Positions 49,779 through 57,043 of a DNA stretch of 64,000 nt are shown here, one piece after another. Under the pieces are notes generated by a model. That model was not told the origin of the DNA, did not search any database, and worked only from the letters and a program-made list of their open reading frames with translations. The stretch is from assembly GCA_963823245.1 (NCBI GenBank), contig CAWGKQ010000004.1, positions 124,001 through 188,000 on the forward strand. The letters are read 5' to 3'. Positions within the stretch are counted from its first letter, which is position 1; each line of letters starts with the position of its first letter. A program made the position numbers and the translations under genes. This DNA is from JAWVFM01 sp963823245. Its GTDB lineage: Bacteria > Actinomycetota > Thermoleophilia > Solirubrobacterales > 70-9.

Positions 49779-50212
49779 ATGTCGAGCTCGAGCACCGTGC
49801 CGACGGAGGAGCGGATCGGTCTCGGCGAGGCCCTGCGCGCCGGGGCGGTCATGCCAGGCGGGCCGGCTGTCCTCGTGGGTGCCGGCGTGGCGAGTGGGCT
49901 CGCGTCGCTTCGCGCCGTGCGCCGCCGTCGCCGGCCCTCGCCCGTCGCCTTGGCCGGCCTCGCCGTCGCTCAGCTGGGCCAGGAGCGCGGCGGGTTCTAC
50001 AGCTACGAATGGCTCGAGAACCTCGCCGGATGCGAGATGCGGAACGCCGACAGGATCCATCCCGAGTGGCAGCAACGGGAGGTCGGCGAGCTCGTGATGC
50101 TGCACCCCGCAAATGGCCTCGAGGTGACGAGGTTCGAGCCCGGGCGCTCCCGCACTTCCTGATGGAGCGACGGATGCCGCTGGGCGTCAAGCAGCGCGCG
50201 GAGGCCGCGTGA
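49779..50212 (+). pseudogene. degraded SRPBCC-like gene with internal deletion
   Basis: The first frame contains LGQERGGFYSYEWLENLAGC, then MRNADRIHPEWQQREVGELV, typical of a family of about 200 residues. It stops at 50162. The expected C-terminus, PHFLMERRMPLGVKQRAEAA, follows in another frame to 50212. The middle 50-70 residues expected between them are absent. A deletion with frame change explains this. I rely on memory of the family ending, so treat as probable. Confidence 0.55.
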
Positions 50213-51166
50213 TCAGCCCTCGACCCGGCGGTAGTGGTCGCGCCAGATGACCCGGTGGACGCCGAGGTGGCGCGGCAGGCTGCGGAGGCCGGGGATGAAG
50301 GGCACGCAGATGAAGACGAGCGAGAGCCCCATCATCAGGGCGAAGATCAGCGCGTCGGCGTTCTCCGAGCTCTTGAACGGCTCGATCTGGTACCAGAAGG
50401 TGTACAGCCACAGCCACACCTGCCCCGGGTAGCTGCCGGTCTCGTTCATCATCCCCCACTGGGTACCGAGCAGGTGCTGCTTGGTGGCCAGCGATTCGAA
50501 GTAGCCCCCAGCCGAGAGGAACAAGAGCGGCTTCGTGTAGTTGGTCTGGTAGAACTGGGAGCTGGTCAGCAGGGCGCCATCGAGGCCGCCGCTGCGGGCC
50601 AGCCCCGTCAGCGCGCCCATCATCGGCGCCACGGGTCCGGATGGCCCGGGTGGGACGACCGGGAGACCGTCTGGGAAGCGGGCTTTCCCCAGCGCCTTCG
50701 TGTACGCATCCGTCCAGCGCTTCTGCAGCGCGGGTGGCGCCGCCTGGTAGCGGACCAGGGCGCGGCGAAGGGCGACGTTGCCCGGGATGCTCTGGAGCGG
50801 GTTGAGGACGAAGTCCTTGGCCGTGTCGACCGGAATGTGAACGCCGGCCGTGCTCTGCAGGTCGATCGGGCCGATCTTCTGGGTTGTGCCCGAGGTGTGG
50901 TTGTAGGGCGGGCCGTAGGTGGCGATCTCGCTCGTGCCATCGAGCTCGGTGACGGCGGTCGCGACGAAGTCGGCGGGATCGGCGCGCGCCCACGACTGGA
51001 TCGTCGCCGGCTGGTCGTCGGGGGAGGAGAAGAGGATCGCGAGGACGACCGTCAAGAGGGTGACGACGCCGATAGCCACGGCGAGCTCCTTGAGCAGGTC
51101 GTAGCGGACGTATGGCCCGCGCCACTCGCGGTCGTCGTACTCCGGCGTCGGGGCCGCGGCGCTCAT
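50213..51166 (-). CDS. cytochrome b C-terminal-like (subunit IV-like) membrane protein
   Basis: 317 residues. N-terminal helix (LKELAVAIGVVTLLTVVLAIL), a large extracytoplasmic domain of about 170 residues (TSGTTQKIGPIDLQSTAGVHI), then C-terminal helices (VWLWLYTFWYQIEPF and LIFALMMGLSLVFICVPFIPGL). Its position after a cytochrome b6-like gene suggests the second half of a split cytochrome b with an unusual insertion. ATG 51166 overlaps the previous stop (ATGA). Confidence 0.7.
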   Translation of the reverse strand: MSAAAPTPEYDDREWRGPYVRYDLLKELAVAIGVVTLLTVVLAILFSSPDDQPATIQSWARADPADFVATAVTELDGTSEIATYGPPYNHTSGTTQKIGPIDLQSTAGVHIPVDTAKDFVLNPLQSIPGNVALRRALVRYQAAPPALQKRWTDAYTKALGKARFPDGLPVVPPGPSGPVAPMMGALTGLARSGGLDGALLTSSQFYQTNYTKPLLFLSAGGYFESLATKQHLLGTQWGMMNETGSYPGQVWLWLYTFWYQIEPFKSSENADALIFALMMGLSLVFICVPFIPGLRSLPRHLGVHRVIWRDHYRRVEG

Positions 51167-51828
51167 TTCGGGTCCCCATCGGCGCCGGCCACGGGCTGCT
51201 TGGCCGGATACGGCGGCACCACCCCGTGCTTGCGGACGAGCAGCACGTGCCATGCCACGAGCGCCACCACGGCAACGGGCAGCAGGATGACGTGGAAGGT
51301 GTACATCTGGCCGAAGTCGATGACGTTGAAGAAGCTGCCGATGCCGACCGAGTTGAGCCCGTCCTTGCCCTCGCTGGCGATCCATTGCGAATCGAAGTTC
51401 TGCTGCGAGAGGTAGCCGGTGAAGGCGGTGCCGATCGCGATCAGGAACAGCACCGCGCCCGTGACCCAGGTCCACGAGCGCCCTCCGCGCCAGGCGCCCA
51501 TGAAGAACTTGCCCCACAGGTGGACGACCATCGTGAAGAAGAAGACCTCGACACCCCAGAGGTGAAGGCTGTTGAAGAAGTGGCCGACGCTCGAAACATG
51601 CCACCAGGTCGGCCCCTTGATGCCGAGGATCACGCCCGAGGCGATGACGACGATCAGCGATGCGATCGTGGCGACGCCGAAGACGTAGATCCAGTTGGCC
51701 ACGTAGGCCGGCTGGGTATCGGGGAGGAGCTTCTCCGGCGGCAACGCTGCCACGGCCCGGCTGCGAACCCTCTCGGTCCACATGCGCCGCTCGCCCGGTC
51801 GACCGCCGGGATTCGCCGGCTCAGCCAT
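51163..51828 (-). CDS. cytochrome b6-like di-haem membrane protein
   Basis: 221 residues, four helices. Haem-ligand His pairs are visible: VGHFFNSLHLWGVEVFFFTMVVHLWGKFF in two helices, and QMYTFHVILLPVAVVALVAWHVLLV in the last. GTAFTGYLSQQNFDSQWIA matches the Qo-side loop of cytochrome b6. No Rieske protein or cytochrome c gene is in the window. It could accept electrons from quinol. ATG 51828 overlaps the small gene before it. Confidence 0.85.
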   Translation of the reverse strand: MAEPANPGGRPGERRMWTERVRSRAVAALPPEKLLPDTQPAYVANWIYVFGVATIASLIVVIASGVILGIKGPTWWHVSSVGHFFNSLHLWGVEVFFFTMVVHLWGKFFMGAWRGGRSWTWVTGAVLFLIAIGTAFTGYLSQQNFDSQWIASEGKDGLNSVGIGSFFNVIDFGQMYTFHVILLPVAVVALVAWHVLLVRKHGVVPPYPAKQPVAGADGDPK

Positions 51829-52027
51829 CGACGTCTCGTCCGCGCGTCGGGAACGGCAGCAGGATGACCGCGATGAAGACGGCGATCATCAGAAGGATCA
51901 CCACGACATTCGCCACTGACATCTGAAAGAAGTGCCAGTGGACGTAATGAGCCGGGGTGTTGAGGTTGATCAGCGACCCGAGGCTCAGCACGATCGCGAG
52001 GCTAGATCCGAGCGCCTCCCGTGGCAT
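51821..52027 (-). CDS. small two-helix membrane protein of the cytochrome b operon
   Basis: 67-68 residues with two hydrophobic segments (LGSSLAIVLSLGSLINL and VANVVVILLMIAVFIAVILLPFP) separated by NTPAHYVHWHFFQMS, which carries two His. Possibly a small subunit of the cytochrome complex. ATG 52027; its end overlaps the cytochrome b6-like gene by eight bases. No known family. Confidence 0.6.
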   Translation of the reverse strand: MPREALGSSLAIVLSLGSLINLNTPAHYVHWHFFQMSVANVVVILLMIAVFIAVILLPFPTRGRDVDG

Positions 52028-52544
52028 CCGCGAAGCGCCCGGGACGTCCTGCGTAGTTCTCCGCACTTGCATCGAGCCCGCAAGGAGGGTCGACGACGAC
52101 GTGCACGATCGGTCGCCTGAAGCGGCGCAGGGCGCGGCCGACGAGGTCGTGCTCGAGCCAGTGCGACCGCTGGCGCGGCAGCGTGGCGATCACGATCTCC
52201 ATCGCGTCGAAGGAGACGAGCGCATCCTCGATGGCGCGCATGGGATCGGCGTCGCCGATTCTGCCCCGGGCCCGGACCCCCAGGCTCCGGAGCTGATCCA
52301 GGCAGTGGCCGAGGCGCACCTCGGCGCCCCGGCGGGCGGGGTCCTCGTCCGAGAACCAGTGCCGAAGCCGCGAGTTGAGCGCCGGCGCGACCACCAGGAT
52401 CTCGCCGCGGGCACCGCGCTGACGGACGACCTCGCGGAGCGCCGGGCCCTCGAGTGTTCGATTCGCCACCACGAGGACCCGGCGCATTCCGGGGGGAGGG
52501 GATTCTGCCCGCGCTCGCCGTGCTTGAGGATCGAGGTTGGACAT
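52002..52544 (-). CDS. universal-stress-like protein
   Basis: 180 residues. RVLVVANRTLEGPALREVV at the start, DADPMRAIEDALVSFDAMEIVIATLP and the C-terminal WLEHDLVGRALRRFRRPIVHVVVD form a USP-like Rossmann fold common in actinobacteria, without the C-terminal ATP-binding glycines of classical USPs. The start of the small cytochrome-operon gene lies inside its 3' end. ATG 52544 or the downstream ATG 52487 could be used. Confidence 0.7.
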   Translation of the reverse strand: MSNLDPQARRARAESPPPGMRRVLVVANRTLEGPALREVVRQRGARGEILVVAPALNSRLRHWFSDEDPARRGAEVRLGHCLDQLRSLGVRARGRIGDADPMRAIEDALVSFDAMEIVIATLPRQRSHWLEHDLVGRALRRFRRPIVHVVVDPPCGLDASAENYAGRPGRFADATGGARI

Positions 52545-52546
52545 CA

Positions 52547-52570
52547 CCGGCGACCCTAGGCGGTCGCCGG
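52547..52570. terminator. 9-base hairpin between OsmC and USP-like genes
   Basis: CCGGCGACC / GGTCGCCGG, perfect arms of nine around CTAGGC, lies 57 bases past the OsmC stop and directly before the USP-like start. It could terminate the OsmC transcript or fold in the USP-like leader. Confidence 0.5.
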
Positions 52571-52626
52571 CAACCCCCTGGCCAGCCTGAAGTTAGGAAC
52601 CGGGAAAAGGCGTGCAGGCCGCGACT

Positions 52627-53052
52627 TCAGCGGGACCGCGCCATCGCCCGGTCGCTCGGGACCGTGACGAGCCGCTCATCGAACGTGAAACCCGCCTCCA
52701 GCGCGCGCCGGAAGGGACAGCTCTCCGCAACCCGCTCGAGACGGCGCCGCTGCTCGGCGGAGAGCTTCCCCTCCAGATGCACAACGATCTTGCAGAAGCG
52801 CGGTGTCGCGTCGGGGTCGTACGCGACATCGATGCGCACCTCGCCCAGGTCCCAGCCGCGACGGCTGGCGTACATGGCGATCATCGTGCCGATGCAAGAG
52901 GCGAGGGCAGCCGGGAGGAGCTCGTGCGGCGCCGGACCCGAGTCGGTGCCGCCGAGGTCGATCGGCTCGTCGGTGACGATCGTATGGCGGCCGTTGACGT
53001 CTACCTCGTTTGCGAGGGACTCGCCAACGCGTCGTGCGGTTGCCGTGAGCAT
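52627..53052 (-). CDS. OsmC-family peroxiredoxin-like protein
   Basis: 141 residues. Two redox cysteines in LPAALASCIGTMIAM and VAESCPFRRAL, at the positions of the OsmC/Ohr active site. Ala-rich, intact. Detoxifies organic peroxides or disulfides. ATG 53052. The palindrome TCCGTACGGA (53110-53119) lies 58 bases upstream. Confidence 0.85.
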   Translation of the reverse strand: MLTATARRVGESLANEVDVNGRHTIVTDEPIDLGGTDSGPAPHELLPAALASCIGTMIAMYASRRGWDLGEVRIDVAYDPDATPRFCKIVVHLEGKLSAEQRRRLERVAESCPFRRALEAGFTFDERLVTVPSDRAMARSR

Positions 53053-53119
53053 GCACCGACCGTACGCCGCCGGCGGCCGCCGGACATCCGGAGGACGCCT
53101 CGTCTTCCCTCCGTACGGA

Positions 53120-53347
53120 CTACTTGGGCTTGGTCGTGATCGAGAGGGCGTGGATCGAGCCGTCGTCCATCAGGTGCTGGACAGGGGCCCGGACCATCCG
53201 GTGCTGGTCGATGCGGCTGCGGCCCGCGAACTGCGGCGCGGCGACGATCGCCCGCAGGTGGTCACCCCCTCCTTCGTCGACCACCTCGACGTCCGCGCCC
53301 GGGAGCGCGGCGGCGATCAGGCGCTCGATCTCGGTTAGATCGGCCAC
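53120..53347 (-). CDS. BolA-family protein
   Basis: 75 residues. LTEIERLIAAALPGADVEVVDEG, then HLRAIVAAPQFAGRSRIDQHRMVRAPVQHLM, with the conserved His of the HRMV segment. BolA proteins act with glutaredoxins in iron-sulfur assembly or as regulators. GTG 53347, nine bases after the FprA stop, in one operon. Confidence 0.85.
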   Translation of the reverse strand: MADLTEIERLIAAALPGADVEVVDEGGGDHLRAIVAAPQFAGRSRIDQHRMVRAPVQHLMDDGSIHALSITTKPK

Positions 53348-53356
53348 CGCGAGGGA

Positions 53357-54739
53357 TCAGCCGGCGACCTTCTCGCCCTTGGCCGCGGCGTCGAGCATGT
53401 CCTCGATCCGCACGAACTTGACCCGCGGCCGGCCGTGGGGCCGGCCGGCCTCCTGCTCGGCGGCGTCGATCAGCTCCCAGTCGGTCCACTCGACGTGGCC
53501 GGGAGCGCGCTCGGCGAGAAGCTCCTCGATCGGCTCGACGTCGTCGGCAGGGGACGGGATCTTGTCGCCCTCGAGGTCCTCGAAGATGTGGGAGACCGTC
53601 TCCTGAGCATCCTTCTTGTTGGTGCCGATCACGCCGCTTGGGCCGCGCTTGATCCAGCCGACGACGTATTGGCCGGCGACTTGCTCGCCGGAGTCGGGCT
53701 CGACGACGCGGCCCTGCTCGTTCGCGATCGTCCCGCGGCCATGGTCGAAGGGCAGGCCCTCGAGACCGACGCCGCGGTAGCCGATCGAGCGCAGGACGAG
53801 GCCGCAGTAGATGTTCTCGCGCTCGCCCGTGTCGCGGGCGCGGATGGCGCCCGAGTCGTCCTTCGCGAGCTCGTTGACCCCAAGCACGATGCTCTCGACC
53901 CTGCCGTCGCCCCGGATCTCGAGCGGGGAGCGACAGAACTTCATGACGATCCGCTTGCGCTTGCCCTCCGGCTCGCGGCTCGCGAACTCGGTGAAGATGT
54001 CGACGTTGCGGCGGTTCGTCGGCTCGGCGTCGTCGGAGTCGAGCCACTCGCGGCTGGCGTCGTCGAGCTCGCACTCGGCCGGATCGATGACGATGTCGGC
54101 GTCGACCATCTCGCCCAGCTCGCGGACCTCGGGGTTGGTGAAGGCGGCCTGCGCCGGACCGCGGCGGCCGAGCACGACGATCTCCTTCACGCCCGAGTCG
54201 GCGAGAACGTCGATCGAGTGGTTGGCCGTGTCGGTCCCCTGGAGCTCGTCGCGGGTCAGGGCGAGCATGCGGGCGACGTCGGCCGCGACGTTGCCGTTGC
54301 CGACCACGACCACGCGCTCGCAGGAGAGGTCGTACTCGCGGTCGGCGAAGTCGGGGTGGCCGTTGTACCAGGCGACGAACTCGGTGGCCGAGTGGCTGCC
54401 CGGGAGGTCCTCACCCGGGATCCCCAGCTCGCGGTCGGTTCCCGTGCCGTAGGAGTAGATCACCGCGTGGTAGCGCTCAGCGAGCTCGGCCGCGCTCACG
54501 TGCCTGCCGACCTCGATCCCGCCGAAGAAGCGGAACCCCTCGCGGGCCGCCGTCTTCTCGTAGACGCGGATGACGGACTTGATCTTCGGGTGATCGGGCG
54601 CGACGCCCGCGCGGACGAGGCCGAAGGGGGTCGGCAGGCGGTCGAAGAGGTCGACGTGCACGTGCACGTCCTCGGGCTTCAGCAGGTGCTCGGCCGCGTA
54701 GAAGCCGGCCGGGCCGGCGCCGACGATCGCGACGCGCAT
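53357..54739 (-). CDS. fprA: ferredoxin/adrenodoxin-type NADP+ reductase (FprA)
   Basis: 460 residues. FAD motif RVAIVGAGPAGFYAAEHLL, LPTPFGLVRAGVAPDHPKIKSV, NADP motif VVVVGNGNVAADVARML, and C-terminal GYYRGV-like IGYRGVGLEGLPFD with VGWIKRGPSGVIGTNKKDA. All are hallmarks of mycobacterial FprA. Transfers electrons between NADPH and ferredoxins, several of which are encoded in this window. ATG 54739. Confidence 0.95.
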   Translation of the reverse strand: MRVAIVGAGPAGFYAAEHLLKPEDVHVHVDLFDRLPTPFGLVRAGVAPDHPKIKSVIRVYEKTAAREGFRFFGGIEVGRHVSAAELAERYHAVIYSYGTGTDRELGIPGEDLPGSHSATEFVAWYNGHPDFADREYDLSCERVVVVGNGNVAADVARMLALTRDELQGTDTANHSIDVLADSGVKEIVVLGRRGPAQAAFTNPEVRELGEMVDADIVIDPAECELDDASREWLDSDDAEPTNRRNVDIFTEFASREPEGKRKRIVMKFCRSPLEIRGDGRVESIVLGVNELAKDDSGAIRARDTGERENIYCGLVLRSIGYRGVGLEGLPFDHGRGTIANEQGRVVEPDSGEQVAGQYVVGWIKRGPSGVIGTNKKDAQETVSHIFEDLEGDKIPSPADDVEPIEELLAERAPGHVEWTDWELIDAAEQEAGRPHGRPRVKFVRIEDMLDAAAKGEKVAG

Positions 54740-54807
54740 GGGGTTCTCGGCCGTGCCGGGACGAGCGCTCACGGGAAGGCGGAAGGGTAGAGAACCCTGC
54801 TCGCGAT

Positions 54808-55254
54808 TTAGCCGCCCGACACCGTCGTGTAGCCGAGCGTCATCCAGTCGTGCATTCCGCCGCGGTAGTAAAGGATGCCGCCGGCGGGGTAGCCGGCATC
54901 CAGAAGTGTGCGGACGGCGTCCGGCGTCGCAGCGCACTGGGGGCCATTGCAGAAGAAGACGGTGACCTCTCCGGCGTTGAGCTCGTCGAGATGGTCGAGC
55001 ACCTCTTCGTGTGGGATGGAGCAAGCACCGGGAATCGCCGCCTCGCGGTGGAAGTGAGGCTGGCGTGTGTCGACGAGCGACCCGCCCTGCTCGATATGCG
55101 CGAGGAGCTCCAGCTCGCCGATCGTGCGGACGCCCGGCGCGAGCTCGATCGGCTGGACCGTGCCCCACGTGCCATCAACCCTGTAGAACCCCTCGCCGAG
55201 CGATTGCGGCACTTGACAGGGATCTTCGTGGCGGGGCACGCGCTCGAGGTTCAC
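54808..55254 (-). CDS. rhodanese-domain protein
   Basis: 148 residues. Single rhodanese domain with SLVDTRQPHFHREAAIPGACSIP and active-site Cys in TVFFCNGPQCAATPDAV. C-terminal YYRGGMHDWMTLGY. Sulfur transferase; the neighbouring divergent gene is an SQR-like flavoprotein, which suggests sulfide or sulfane-sulfur handling. GTG 55254 is preferred; a longer frame to 55401 would cross the divergent promoter. Confidence 0.8.
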   Translation of the reverse strand: MNLERVPRHEDPCQVPQSLGEGFYRVDGTWGTVQPIELAPGVRTIGELELLAHIEQGGSLVDTRQPHFHREAAIPGACSIPHEEVLDHLDELNAGEVTVFFCNGPQCAATPDAVRTLLDAGYPAGGILYYRGGMHDWMTLGYTTVSGG

Positions 55255-55310
55255 CGGCTGAGCTTGCCCAGCGGACGAGGTGCGCACAATCGCTACCGCT
55301 ACCCGCCCTG

Positions 55311-55330
55311 CTGCGGGAAGATACGTAGCG
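55311..55330 (+). promoter_or_regulatory. candidate operator, CTGCGGG-TAC form
   Basis: CTGCGGGAAGATACGTAGCG, very similar to the minus-strand site at 12736-12755. Ends 56 bases before ATG 55386. A further TACGGC-N3-CTGCGG follows at 55335-55349. Confidence 0.5.
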
Positions 55331-55385
55331 CAGGTACGGCCGCCTGCGGTTACCGGGAACGAGGGGGGTTGGAAGGCTTCGGGCG

Positions 55386-56648
55386 ATGAGCCAGAGGCCA
55401 CGCATCGCCATCCTCGGTGCCGGCTTCGCCGGCCTCGAAACCGCCTTTCTCTTGCGCATGCGGTTGCGGGATCGGGTCGATCTGACGCTCGTCTCCGAGC
55501 GCGAGGCGTTCACCTTCCGCCCCAACACGATCTACGTCCCGTTCGGCTCGGATCCCGAAGACCTCGTCGTCGACCTGGCGAAGCCGTTCCGCCGCCGCCA
55601 CGTCGACTTCCTGGAGGGCGCGGTCACGGGCGTCGATCCCGGTTCACACGAGGTCAAGCTCGGCGACGGGCGGATCGTCGGCTACGACAAGCTCGTGATC
55701 GCCACCGGGGCCGACATGCGACCCGCCGAGGTCCCCGGCCTCGCCGACCACGCCGCGACGATCTGGACGCCCCGGAGCATGCTCGGGGTGCGCGAGCGCT
55801 TCGAGAGGGTCCGCGATGACGCGAAGGAGGGGCGCCGCAGCCGCGTGTTGTTCCTGATCCCGCCCAACAACAAGTGCGCCGGACCCCTGTACGAGATCGT
55901 GATGATGTTCGAGACCTGGCTGCGGCGGGAGGGGGTCCGCGAGCACGTCGACCTCGCCTGGTCCACCTTCGAGGAGACCTACATCCAGGCCTTCGGCCCA
56001 CGCCTGCACGAGGTCGTCACAGCCGAGTTCGCCGAGCGCGGGATCGACGGGCATACGGCCGAGTCGGTCACCGAGGTCACAGCAGGTGAGGCGCGCTACG
56101 CCGACGGCTCGATCCGCGGTTTCGACCATCTGATCGCCTTCCCGCCGTACGTCTCGGCGGTCAGCTATGAGGCCCTCCCATCCGACGATCGCGGCTTCAT
56201 CCAGACGGAGATGGCGACACGGCAGGTGACGGGGCAGCCCGACGTCTACGCGCCCGGCGACGCGGGCGACTTCCCCGTCAAGCAGGCGTTCCTCGCGTTT
56301 CTCCAGGCTGACACCGTCGCCGAGCACATCGCCGCCGAGGCCGGCGCACTCGACTTCGAGAGGCCCTTCGATCCGGTCTCCATGTGCATCATGGAGATGT
56401 TCGACAAGGCGACGTTCGCTCAGGTGCCGCTCGAGCTCACCGGCGACCCGTCGAAGCCCGTCACCGTCCGGGCCGGCGCGGACGGGGACTACAAGGTCGG
56501 CACCGGCACGACTTGGCGCCTCGGCAAGAAGATGCTCGGGGCCACCGTCCCGATGCGCTTCCACGCCGGCGAGCCCTTCCACGCCGGCCTCGCATGGCAG
56601 GCGATGGAGGTCGGGCTCAAGGGCATGTCGGCTGTGCTTGCCGACTGA
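55386..56648 (+). CDS. SQR-like FAD-dependent oxidoreductase
   Basis: 420 residues. FAD motif RIAILGAGFAGLETAFLLR, YDKLVIATGADMRPAEVPG, and IPPNNKCAGPLYEIVMMFE with a Cys in the position used by sulfide:quinone reductases. Second FAD motif DVYAPGDAGDFPVKQAFLAFLQ. Another Cys in DPVSMCIMEMF. Likely donates electrons to quinone, with sulfide a candidate substrate. Paired divergently with rhodanese, 47 bases upstream of the ArsR gene. Confidence 0.82.
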   Translation: MSQRPRIAILGAGFAGLETAFLLRMRLRDRVDLTLVSEREAFTFRPNTIYVPFGSDPEDLVVDLAKPFRRRHVDFLEGAVTGVDPGSHEVKLGDGRIVGYDKLVIATGADMRPAEVPGLADHAATIWTPRSMLGVRERFERVRDDAKEGRRSRVLFLIPPNNKCAGPLYEIVMMFETWLRREGVREHVDLAWSTFEETYIQAFGPRLHEVVTAEFAERGIDGHTAESVTEVTAGEARYADGSIRGFDHLIAFPPYVSAVSYEALPSDDRGFIQTEMATRQVTGQPDVYAPGDAGDFPVKQAFLAFLQADTVAEHIAAEAGALDFERPFDPVSMCIMEMFDKATFAQVPLELTGDPSKPVTVRAGADGDYKVGTGTTWRLGKKMLGATVPMRFHAGEPFHAGLAWQAMEVGLKGMSAVLAD

Positions 56649-56656
56649 TCGGCTCT

Positions 56657-56682
56657 AACAACTACATAGTTGTGTAGTTGTT
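56657..56682 (+). promoter_or_regulatory. perfect 10-base palindrome, ArsR operator
   Basis: AACAACTACA (56657-56666), six bases, then TGTAGTTGTT (56673-56682). AT-rich in a GC-rich genome. It lies 13 bases before ATG 56696, overlapping a TATACT (56683-56688) that could be a -10 box. Most simply the autoregulatory site of the ArsR protein just downstream. Confidence 0.75.
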
Positions 56683-56695
56683 ATACTGTCCGGCG

Positions 56696-57043
56696 ATGGC
56701 TGTGAAGACCTCCATTCCCCATCCGCTCCCGGCTCCGCTCGTCGAGCGCATTGCCGAGCGGTTCCGCATCCTCGGCGAACCGATGCGGATCACGCTTCTT
56801 GATCGCCTGCGCGAGGCGGACGCGACCGTAGGCGAGTTGCAGGACGCGACCGGTGCGTCGCAGCAGAACGTCTCCAAGCACCTGGGCGTTCTCCTTCGCG
56901 CCGGCATCGTGAGCCGCCGGAAGGAGGGCAACTTCTCGGTCTATTCGATCGCCGACCCGGTCGTCTTCTCGCTCTGCGAGGAGGTCTGCGGTGGGCTGCG
57001 TCGCGAGGCCGACGAGCTCGGCACGCTCCTCGCGGTCCGATGA
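56696..57043 (+). CDS. ArsR-family transcriptional regulator
   Basis: 115 residues. FRILGEPMRITLLDRLREADATVGELQDATGASQQNVSKHLGVLLRAG is the ArsR winged helix, followed by the wing VSRRKEGNFSVYSI. C-terminal SLCEEVCGGL has two cysteines that could sense thiols, sulfide or metals; no second Cys is near the N-terminus. ATG 56696, translationally coupled (ATGA) to the MMPL gene. Confidence 0.88.
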   Translation: MAVKTSIPHPLPAPLVERIAERFRILGEPMRITLLDRLREADATVGELQDATGASQQNVSKHLGVLLRAGIVSRRKEGNFSVYSIADPVVFSLCEEVCGGLRREADELGTLLAVR

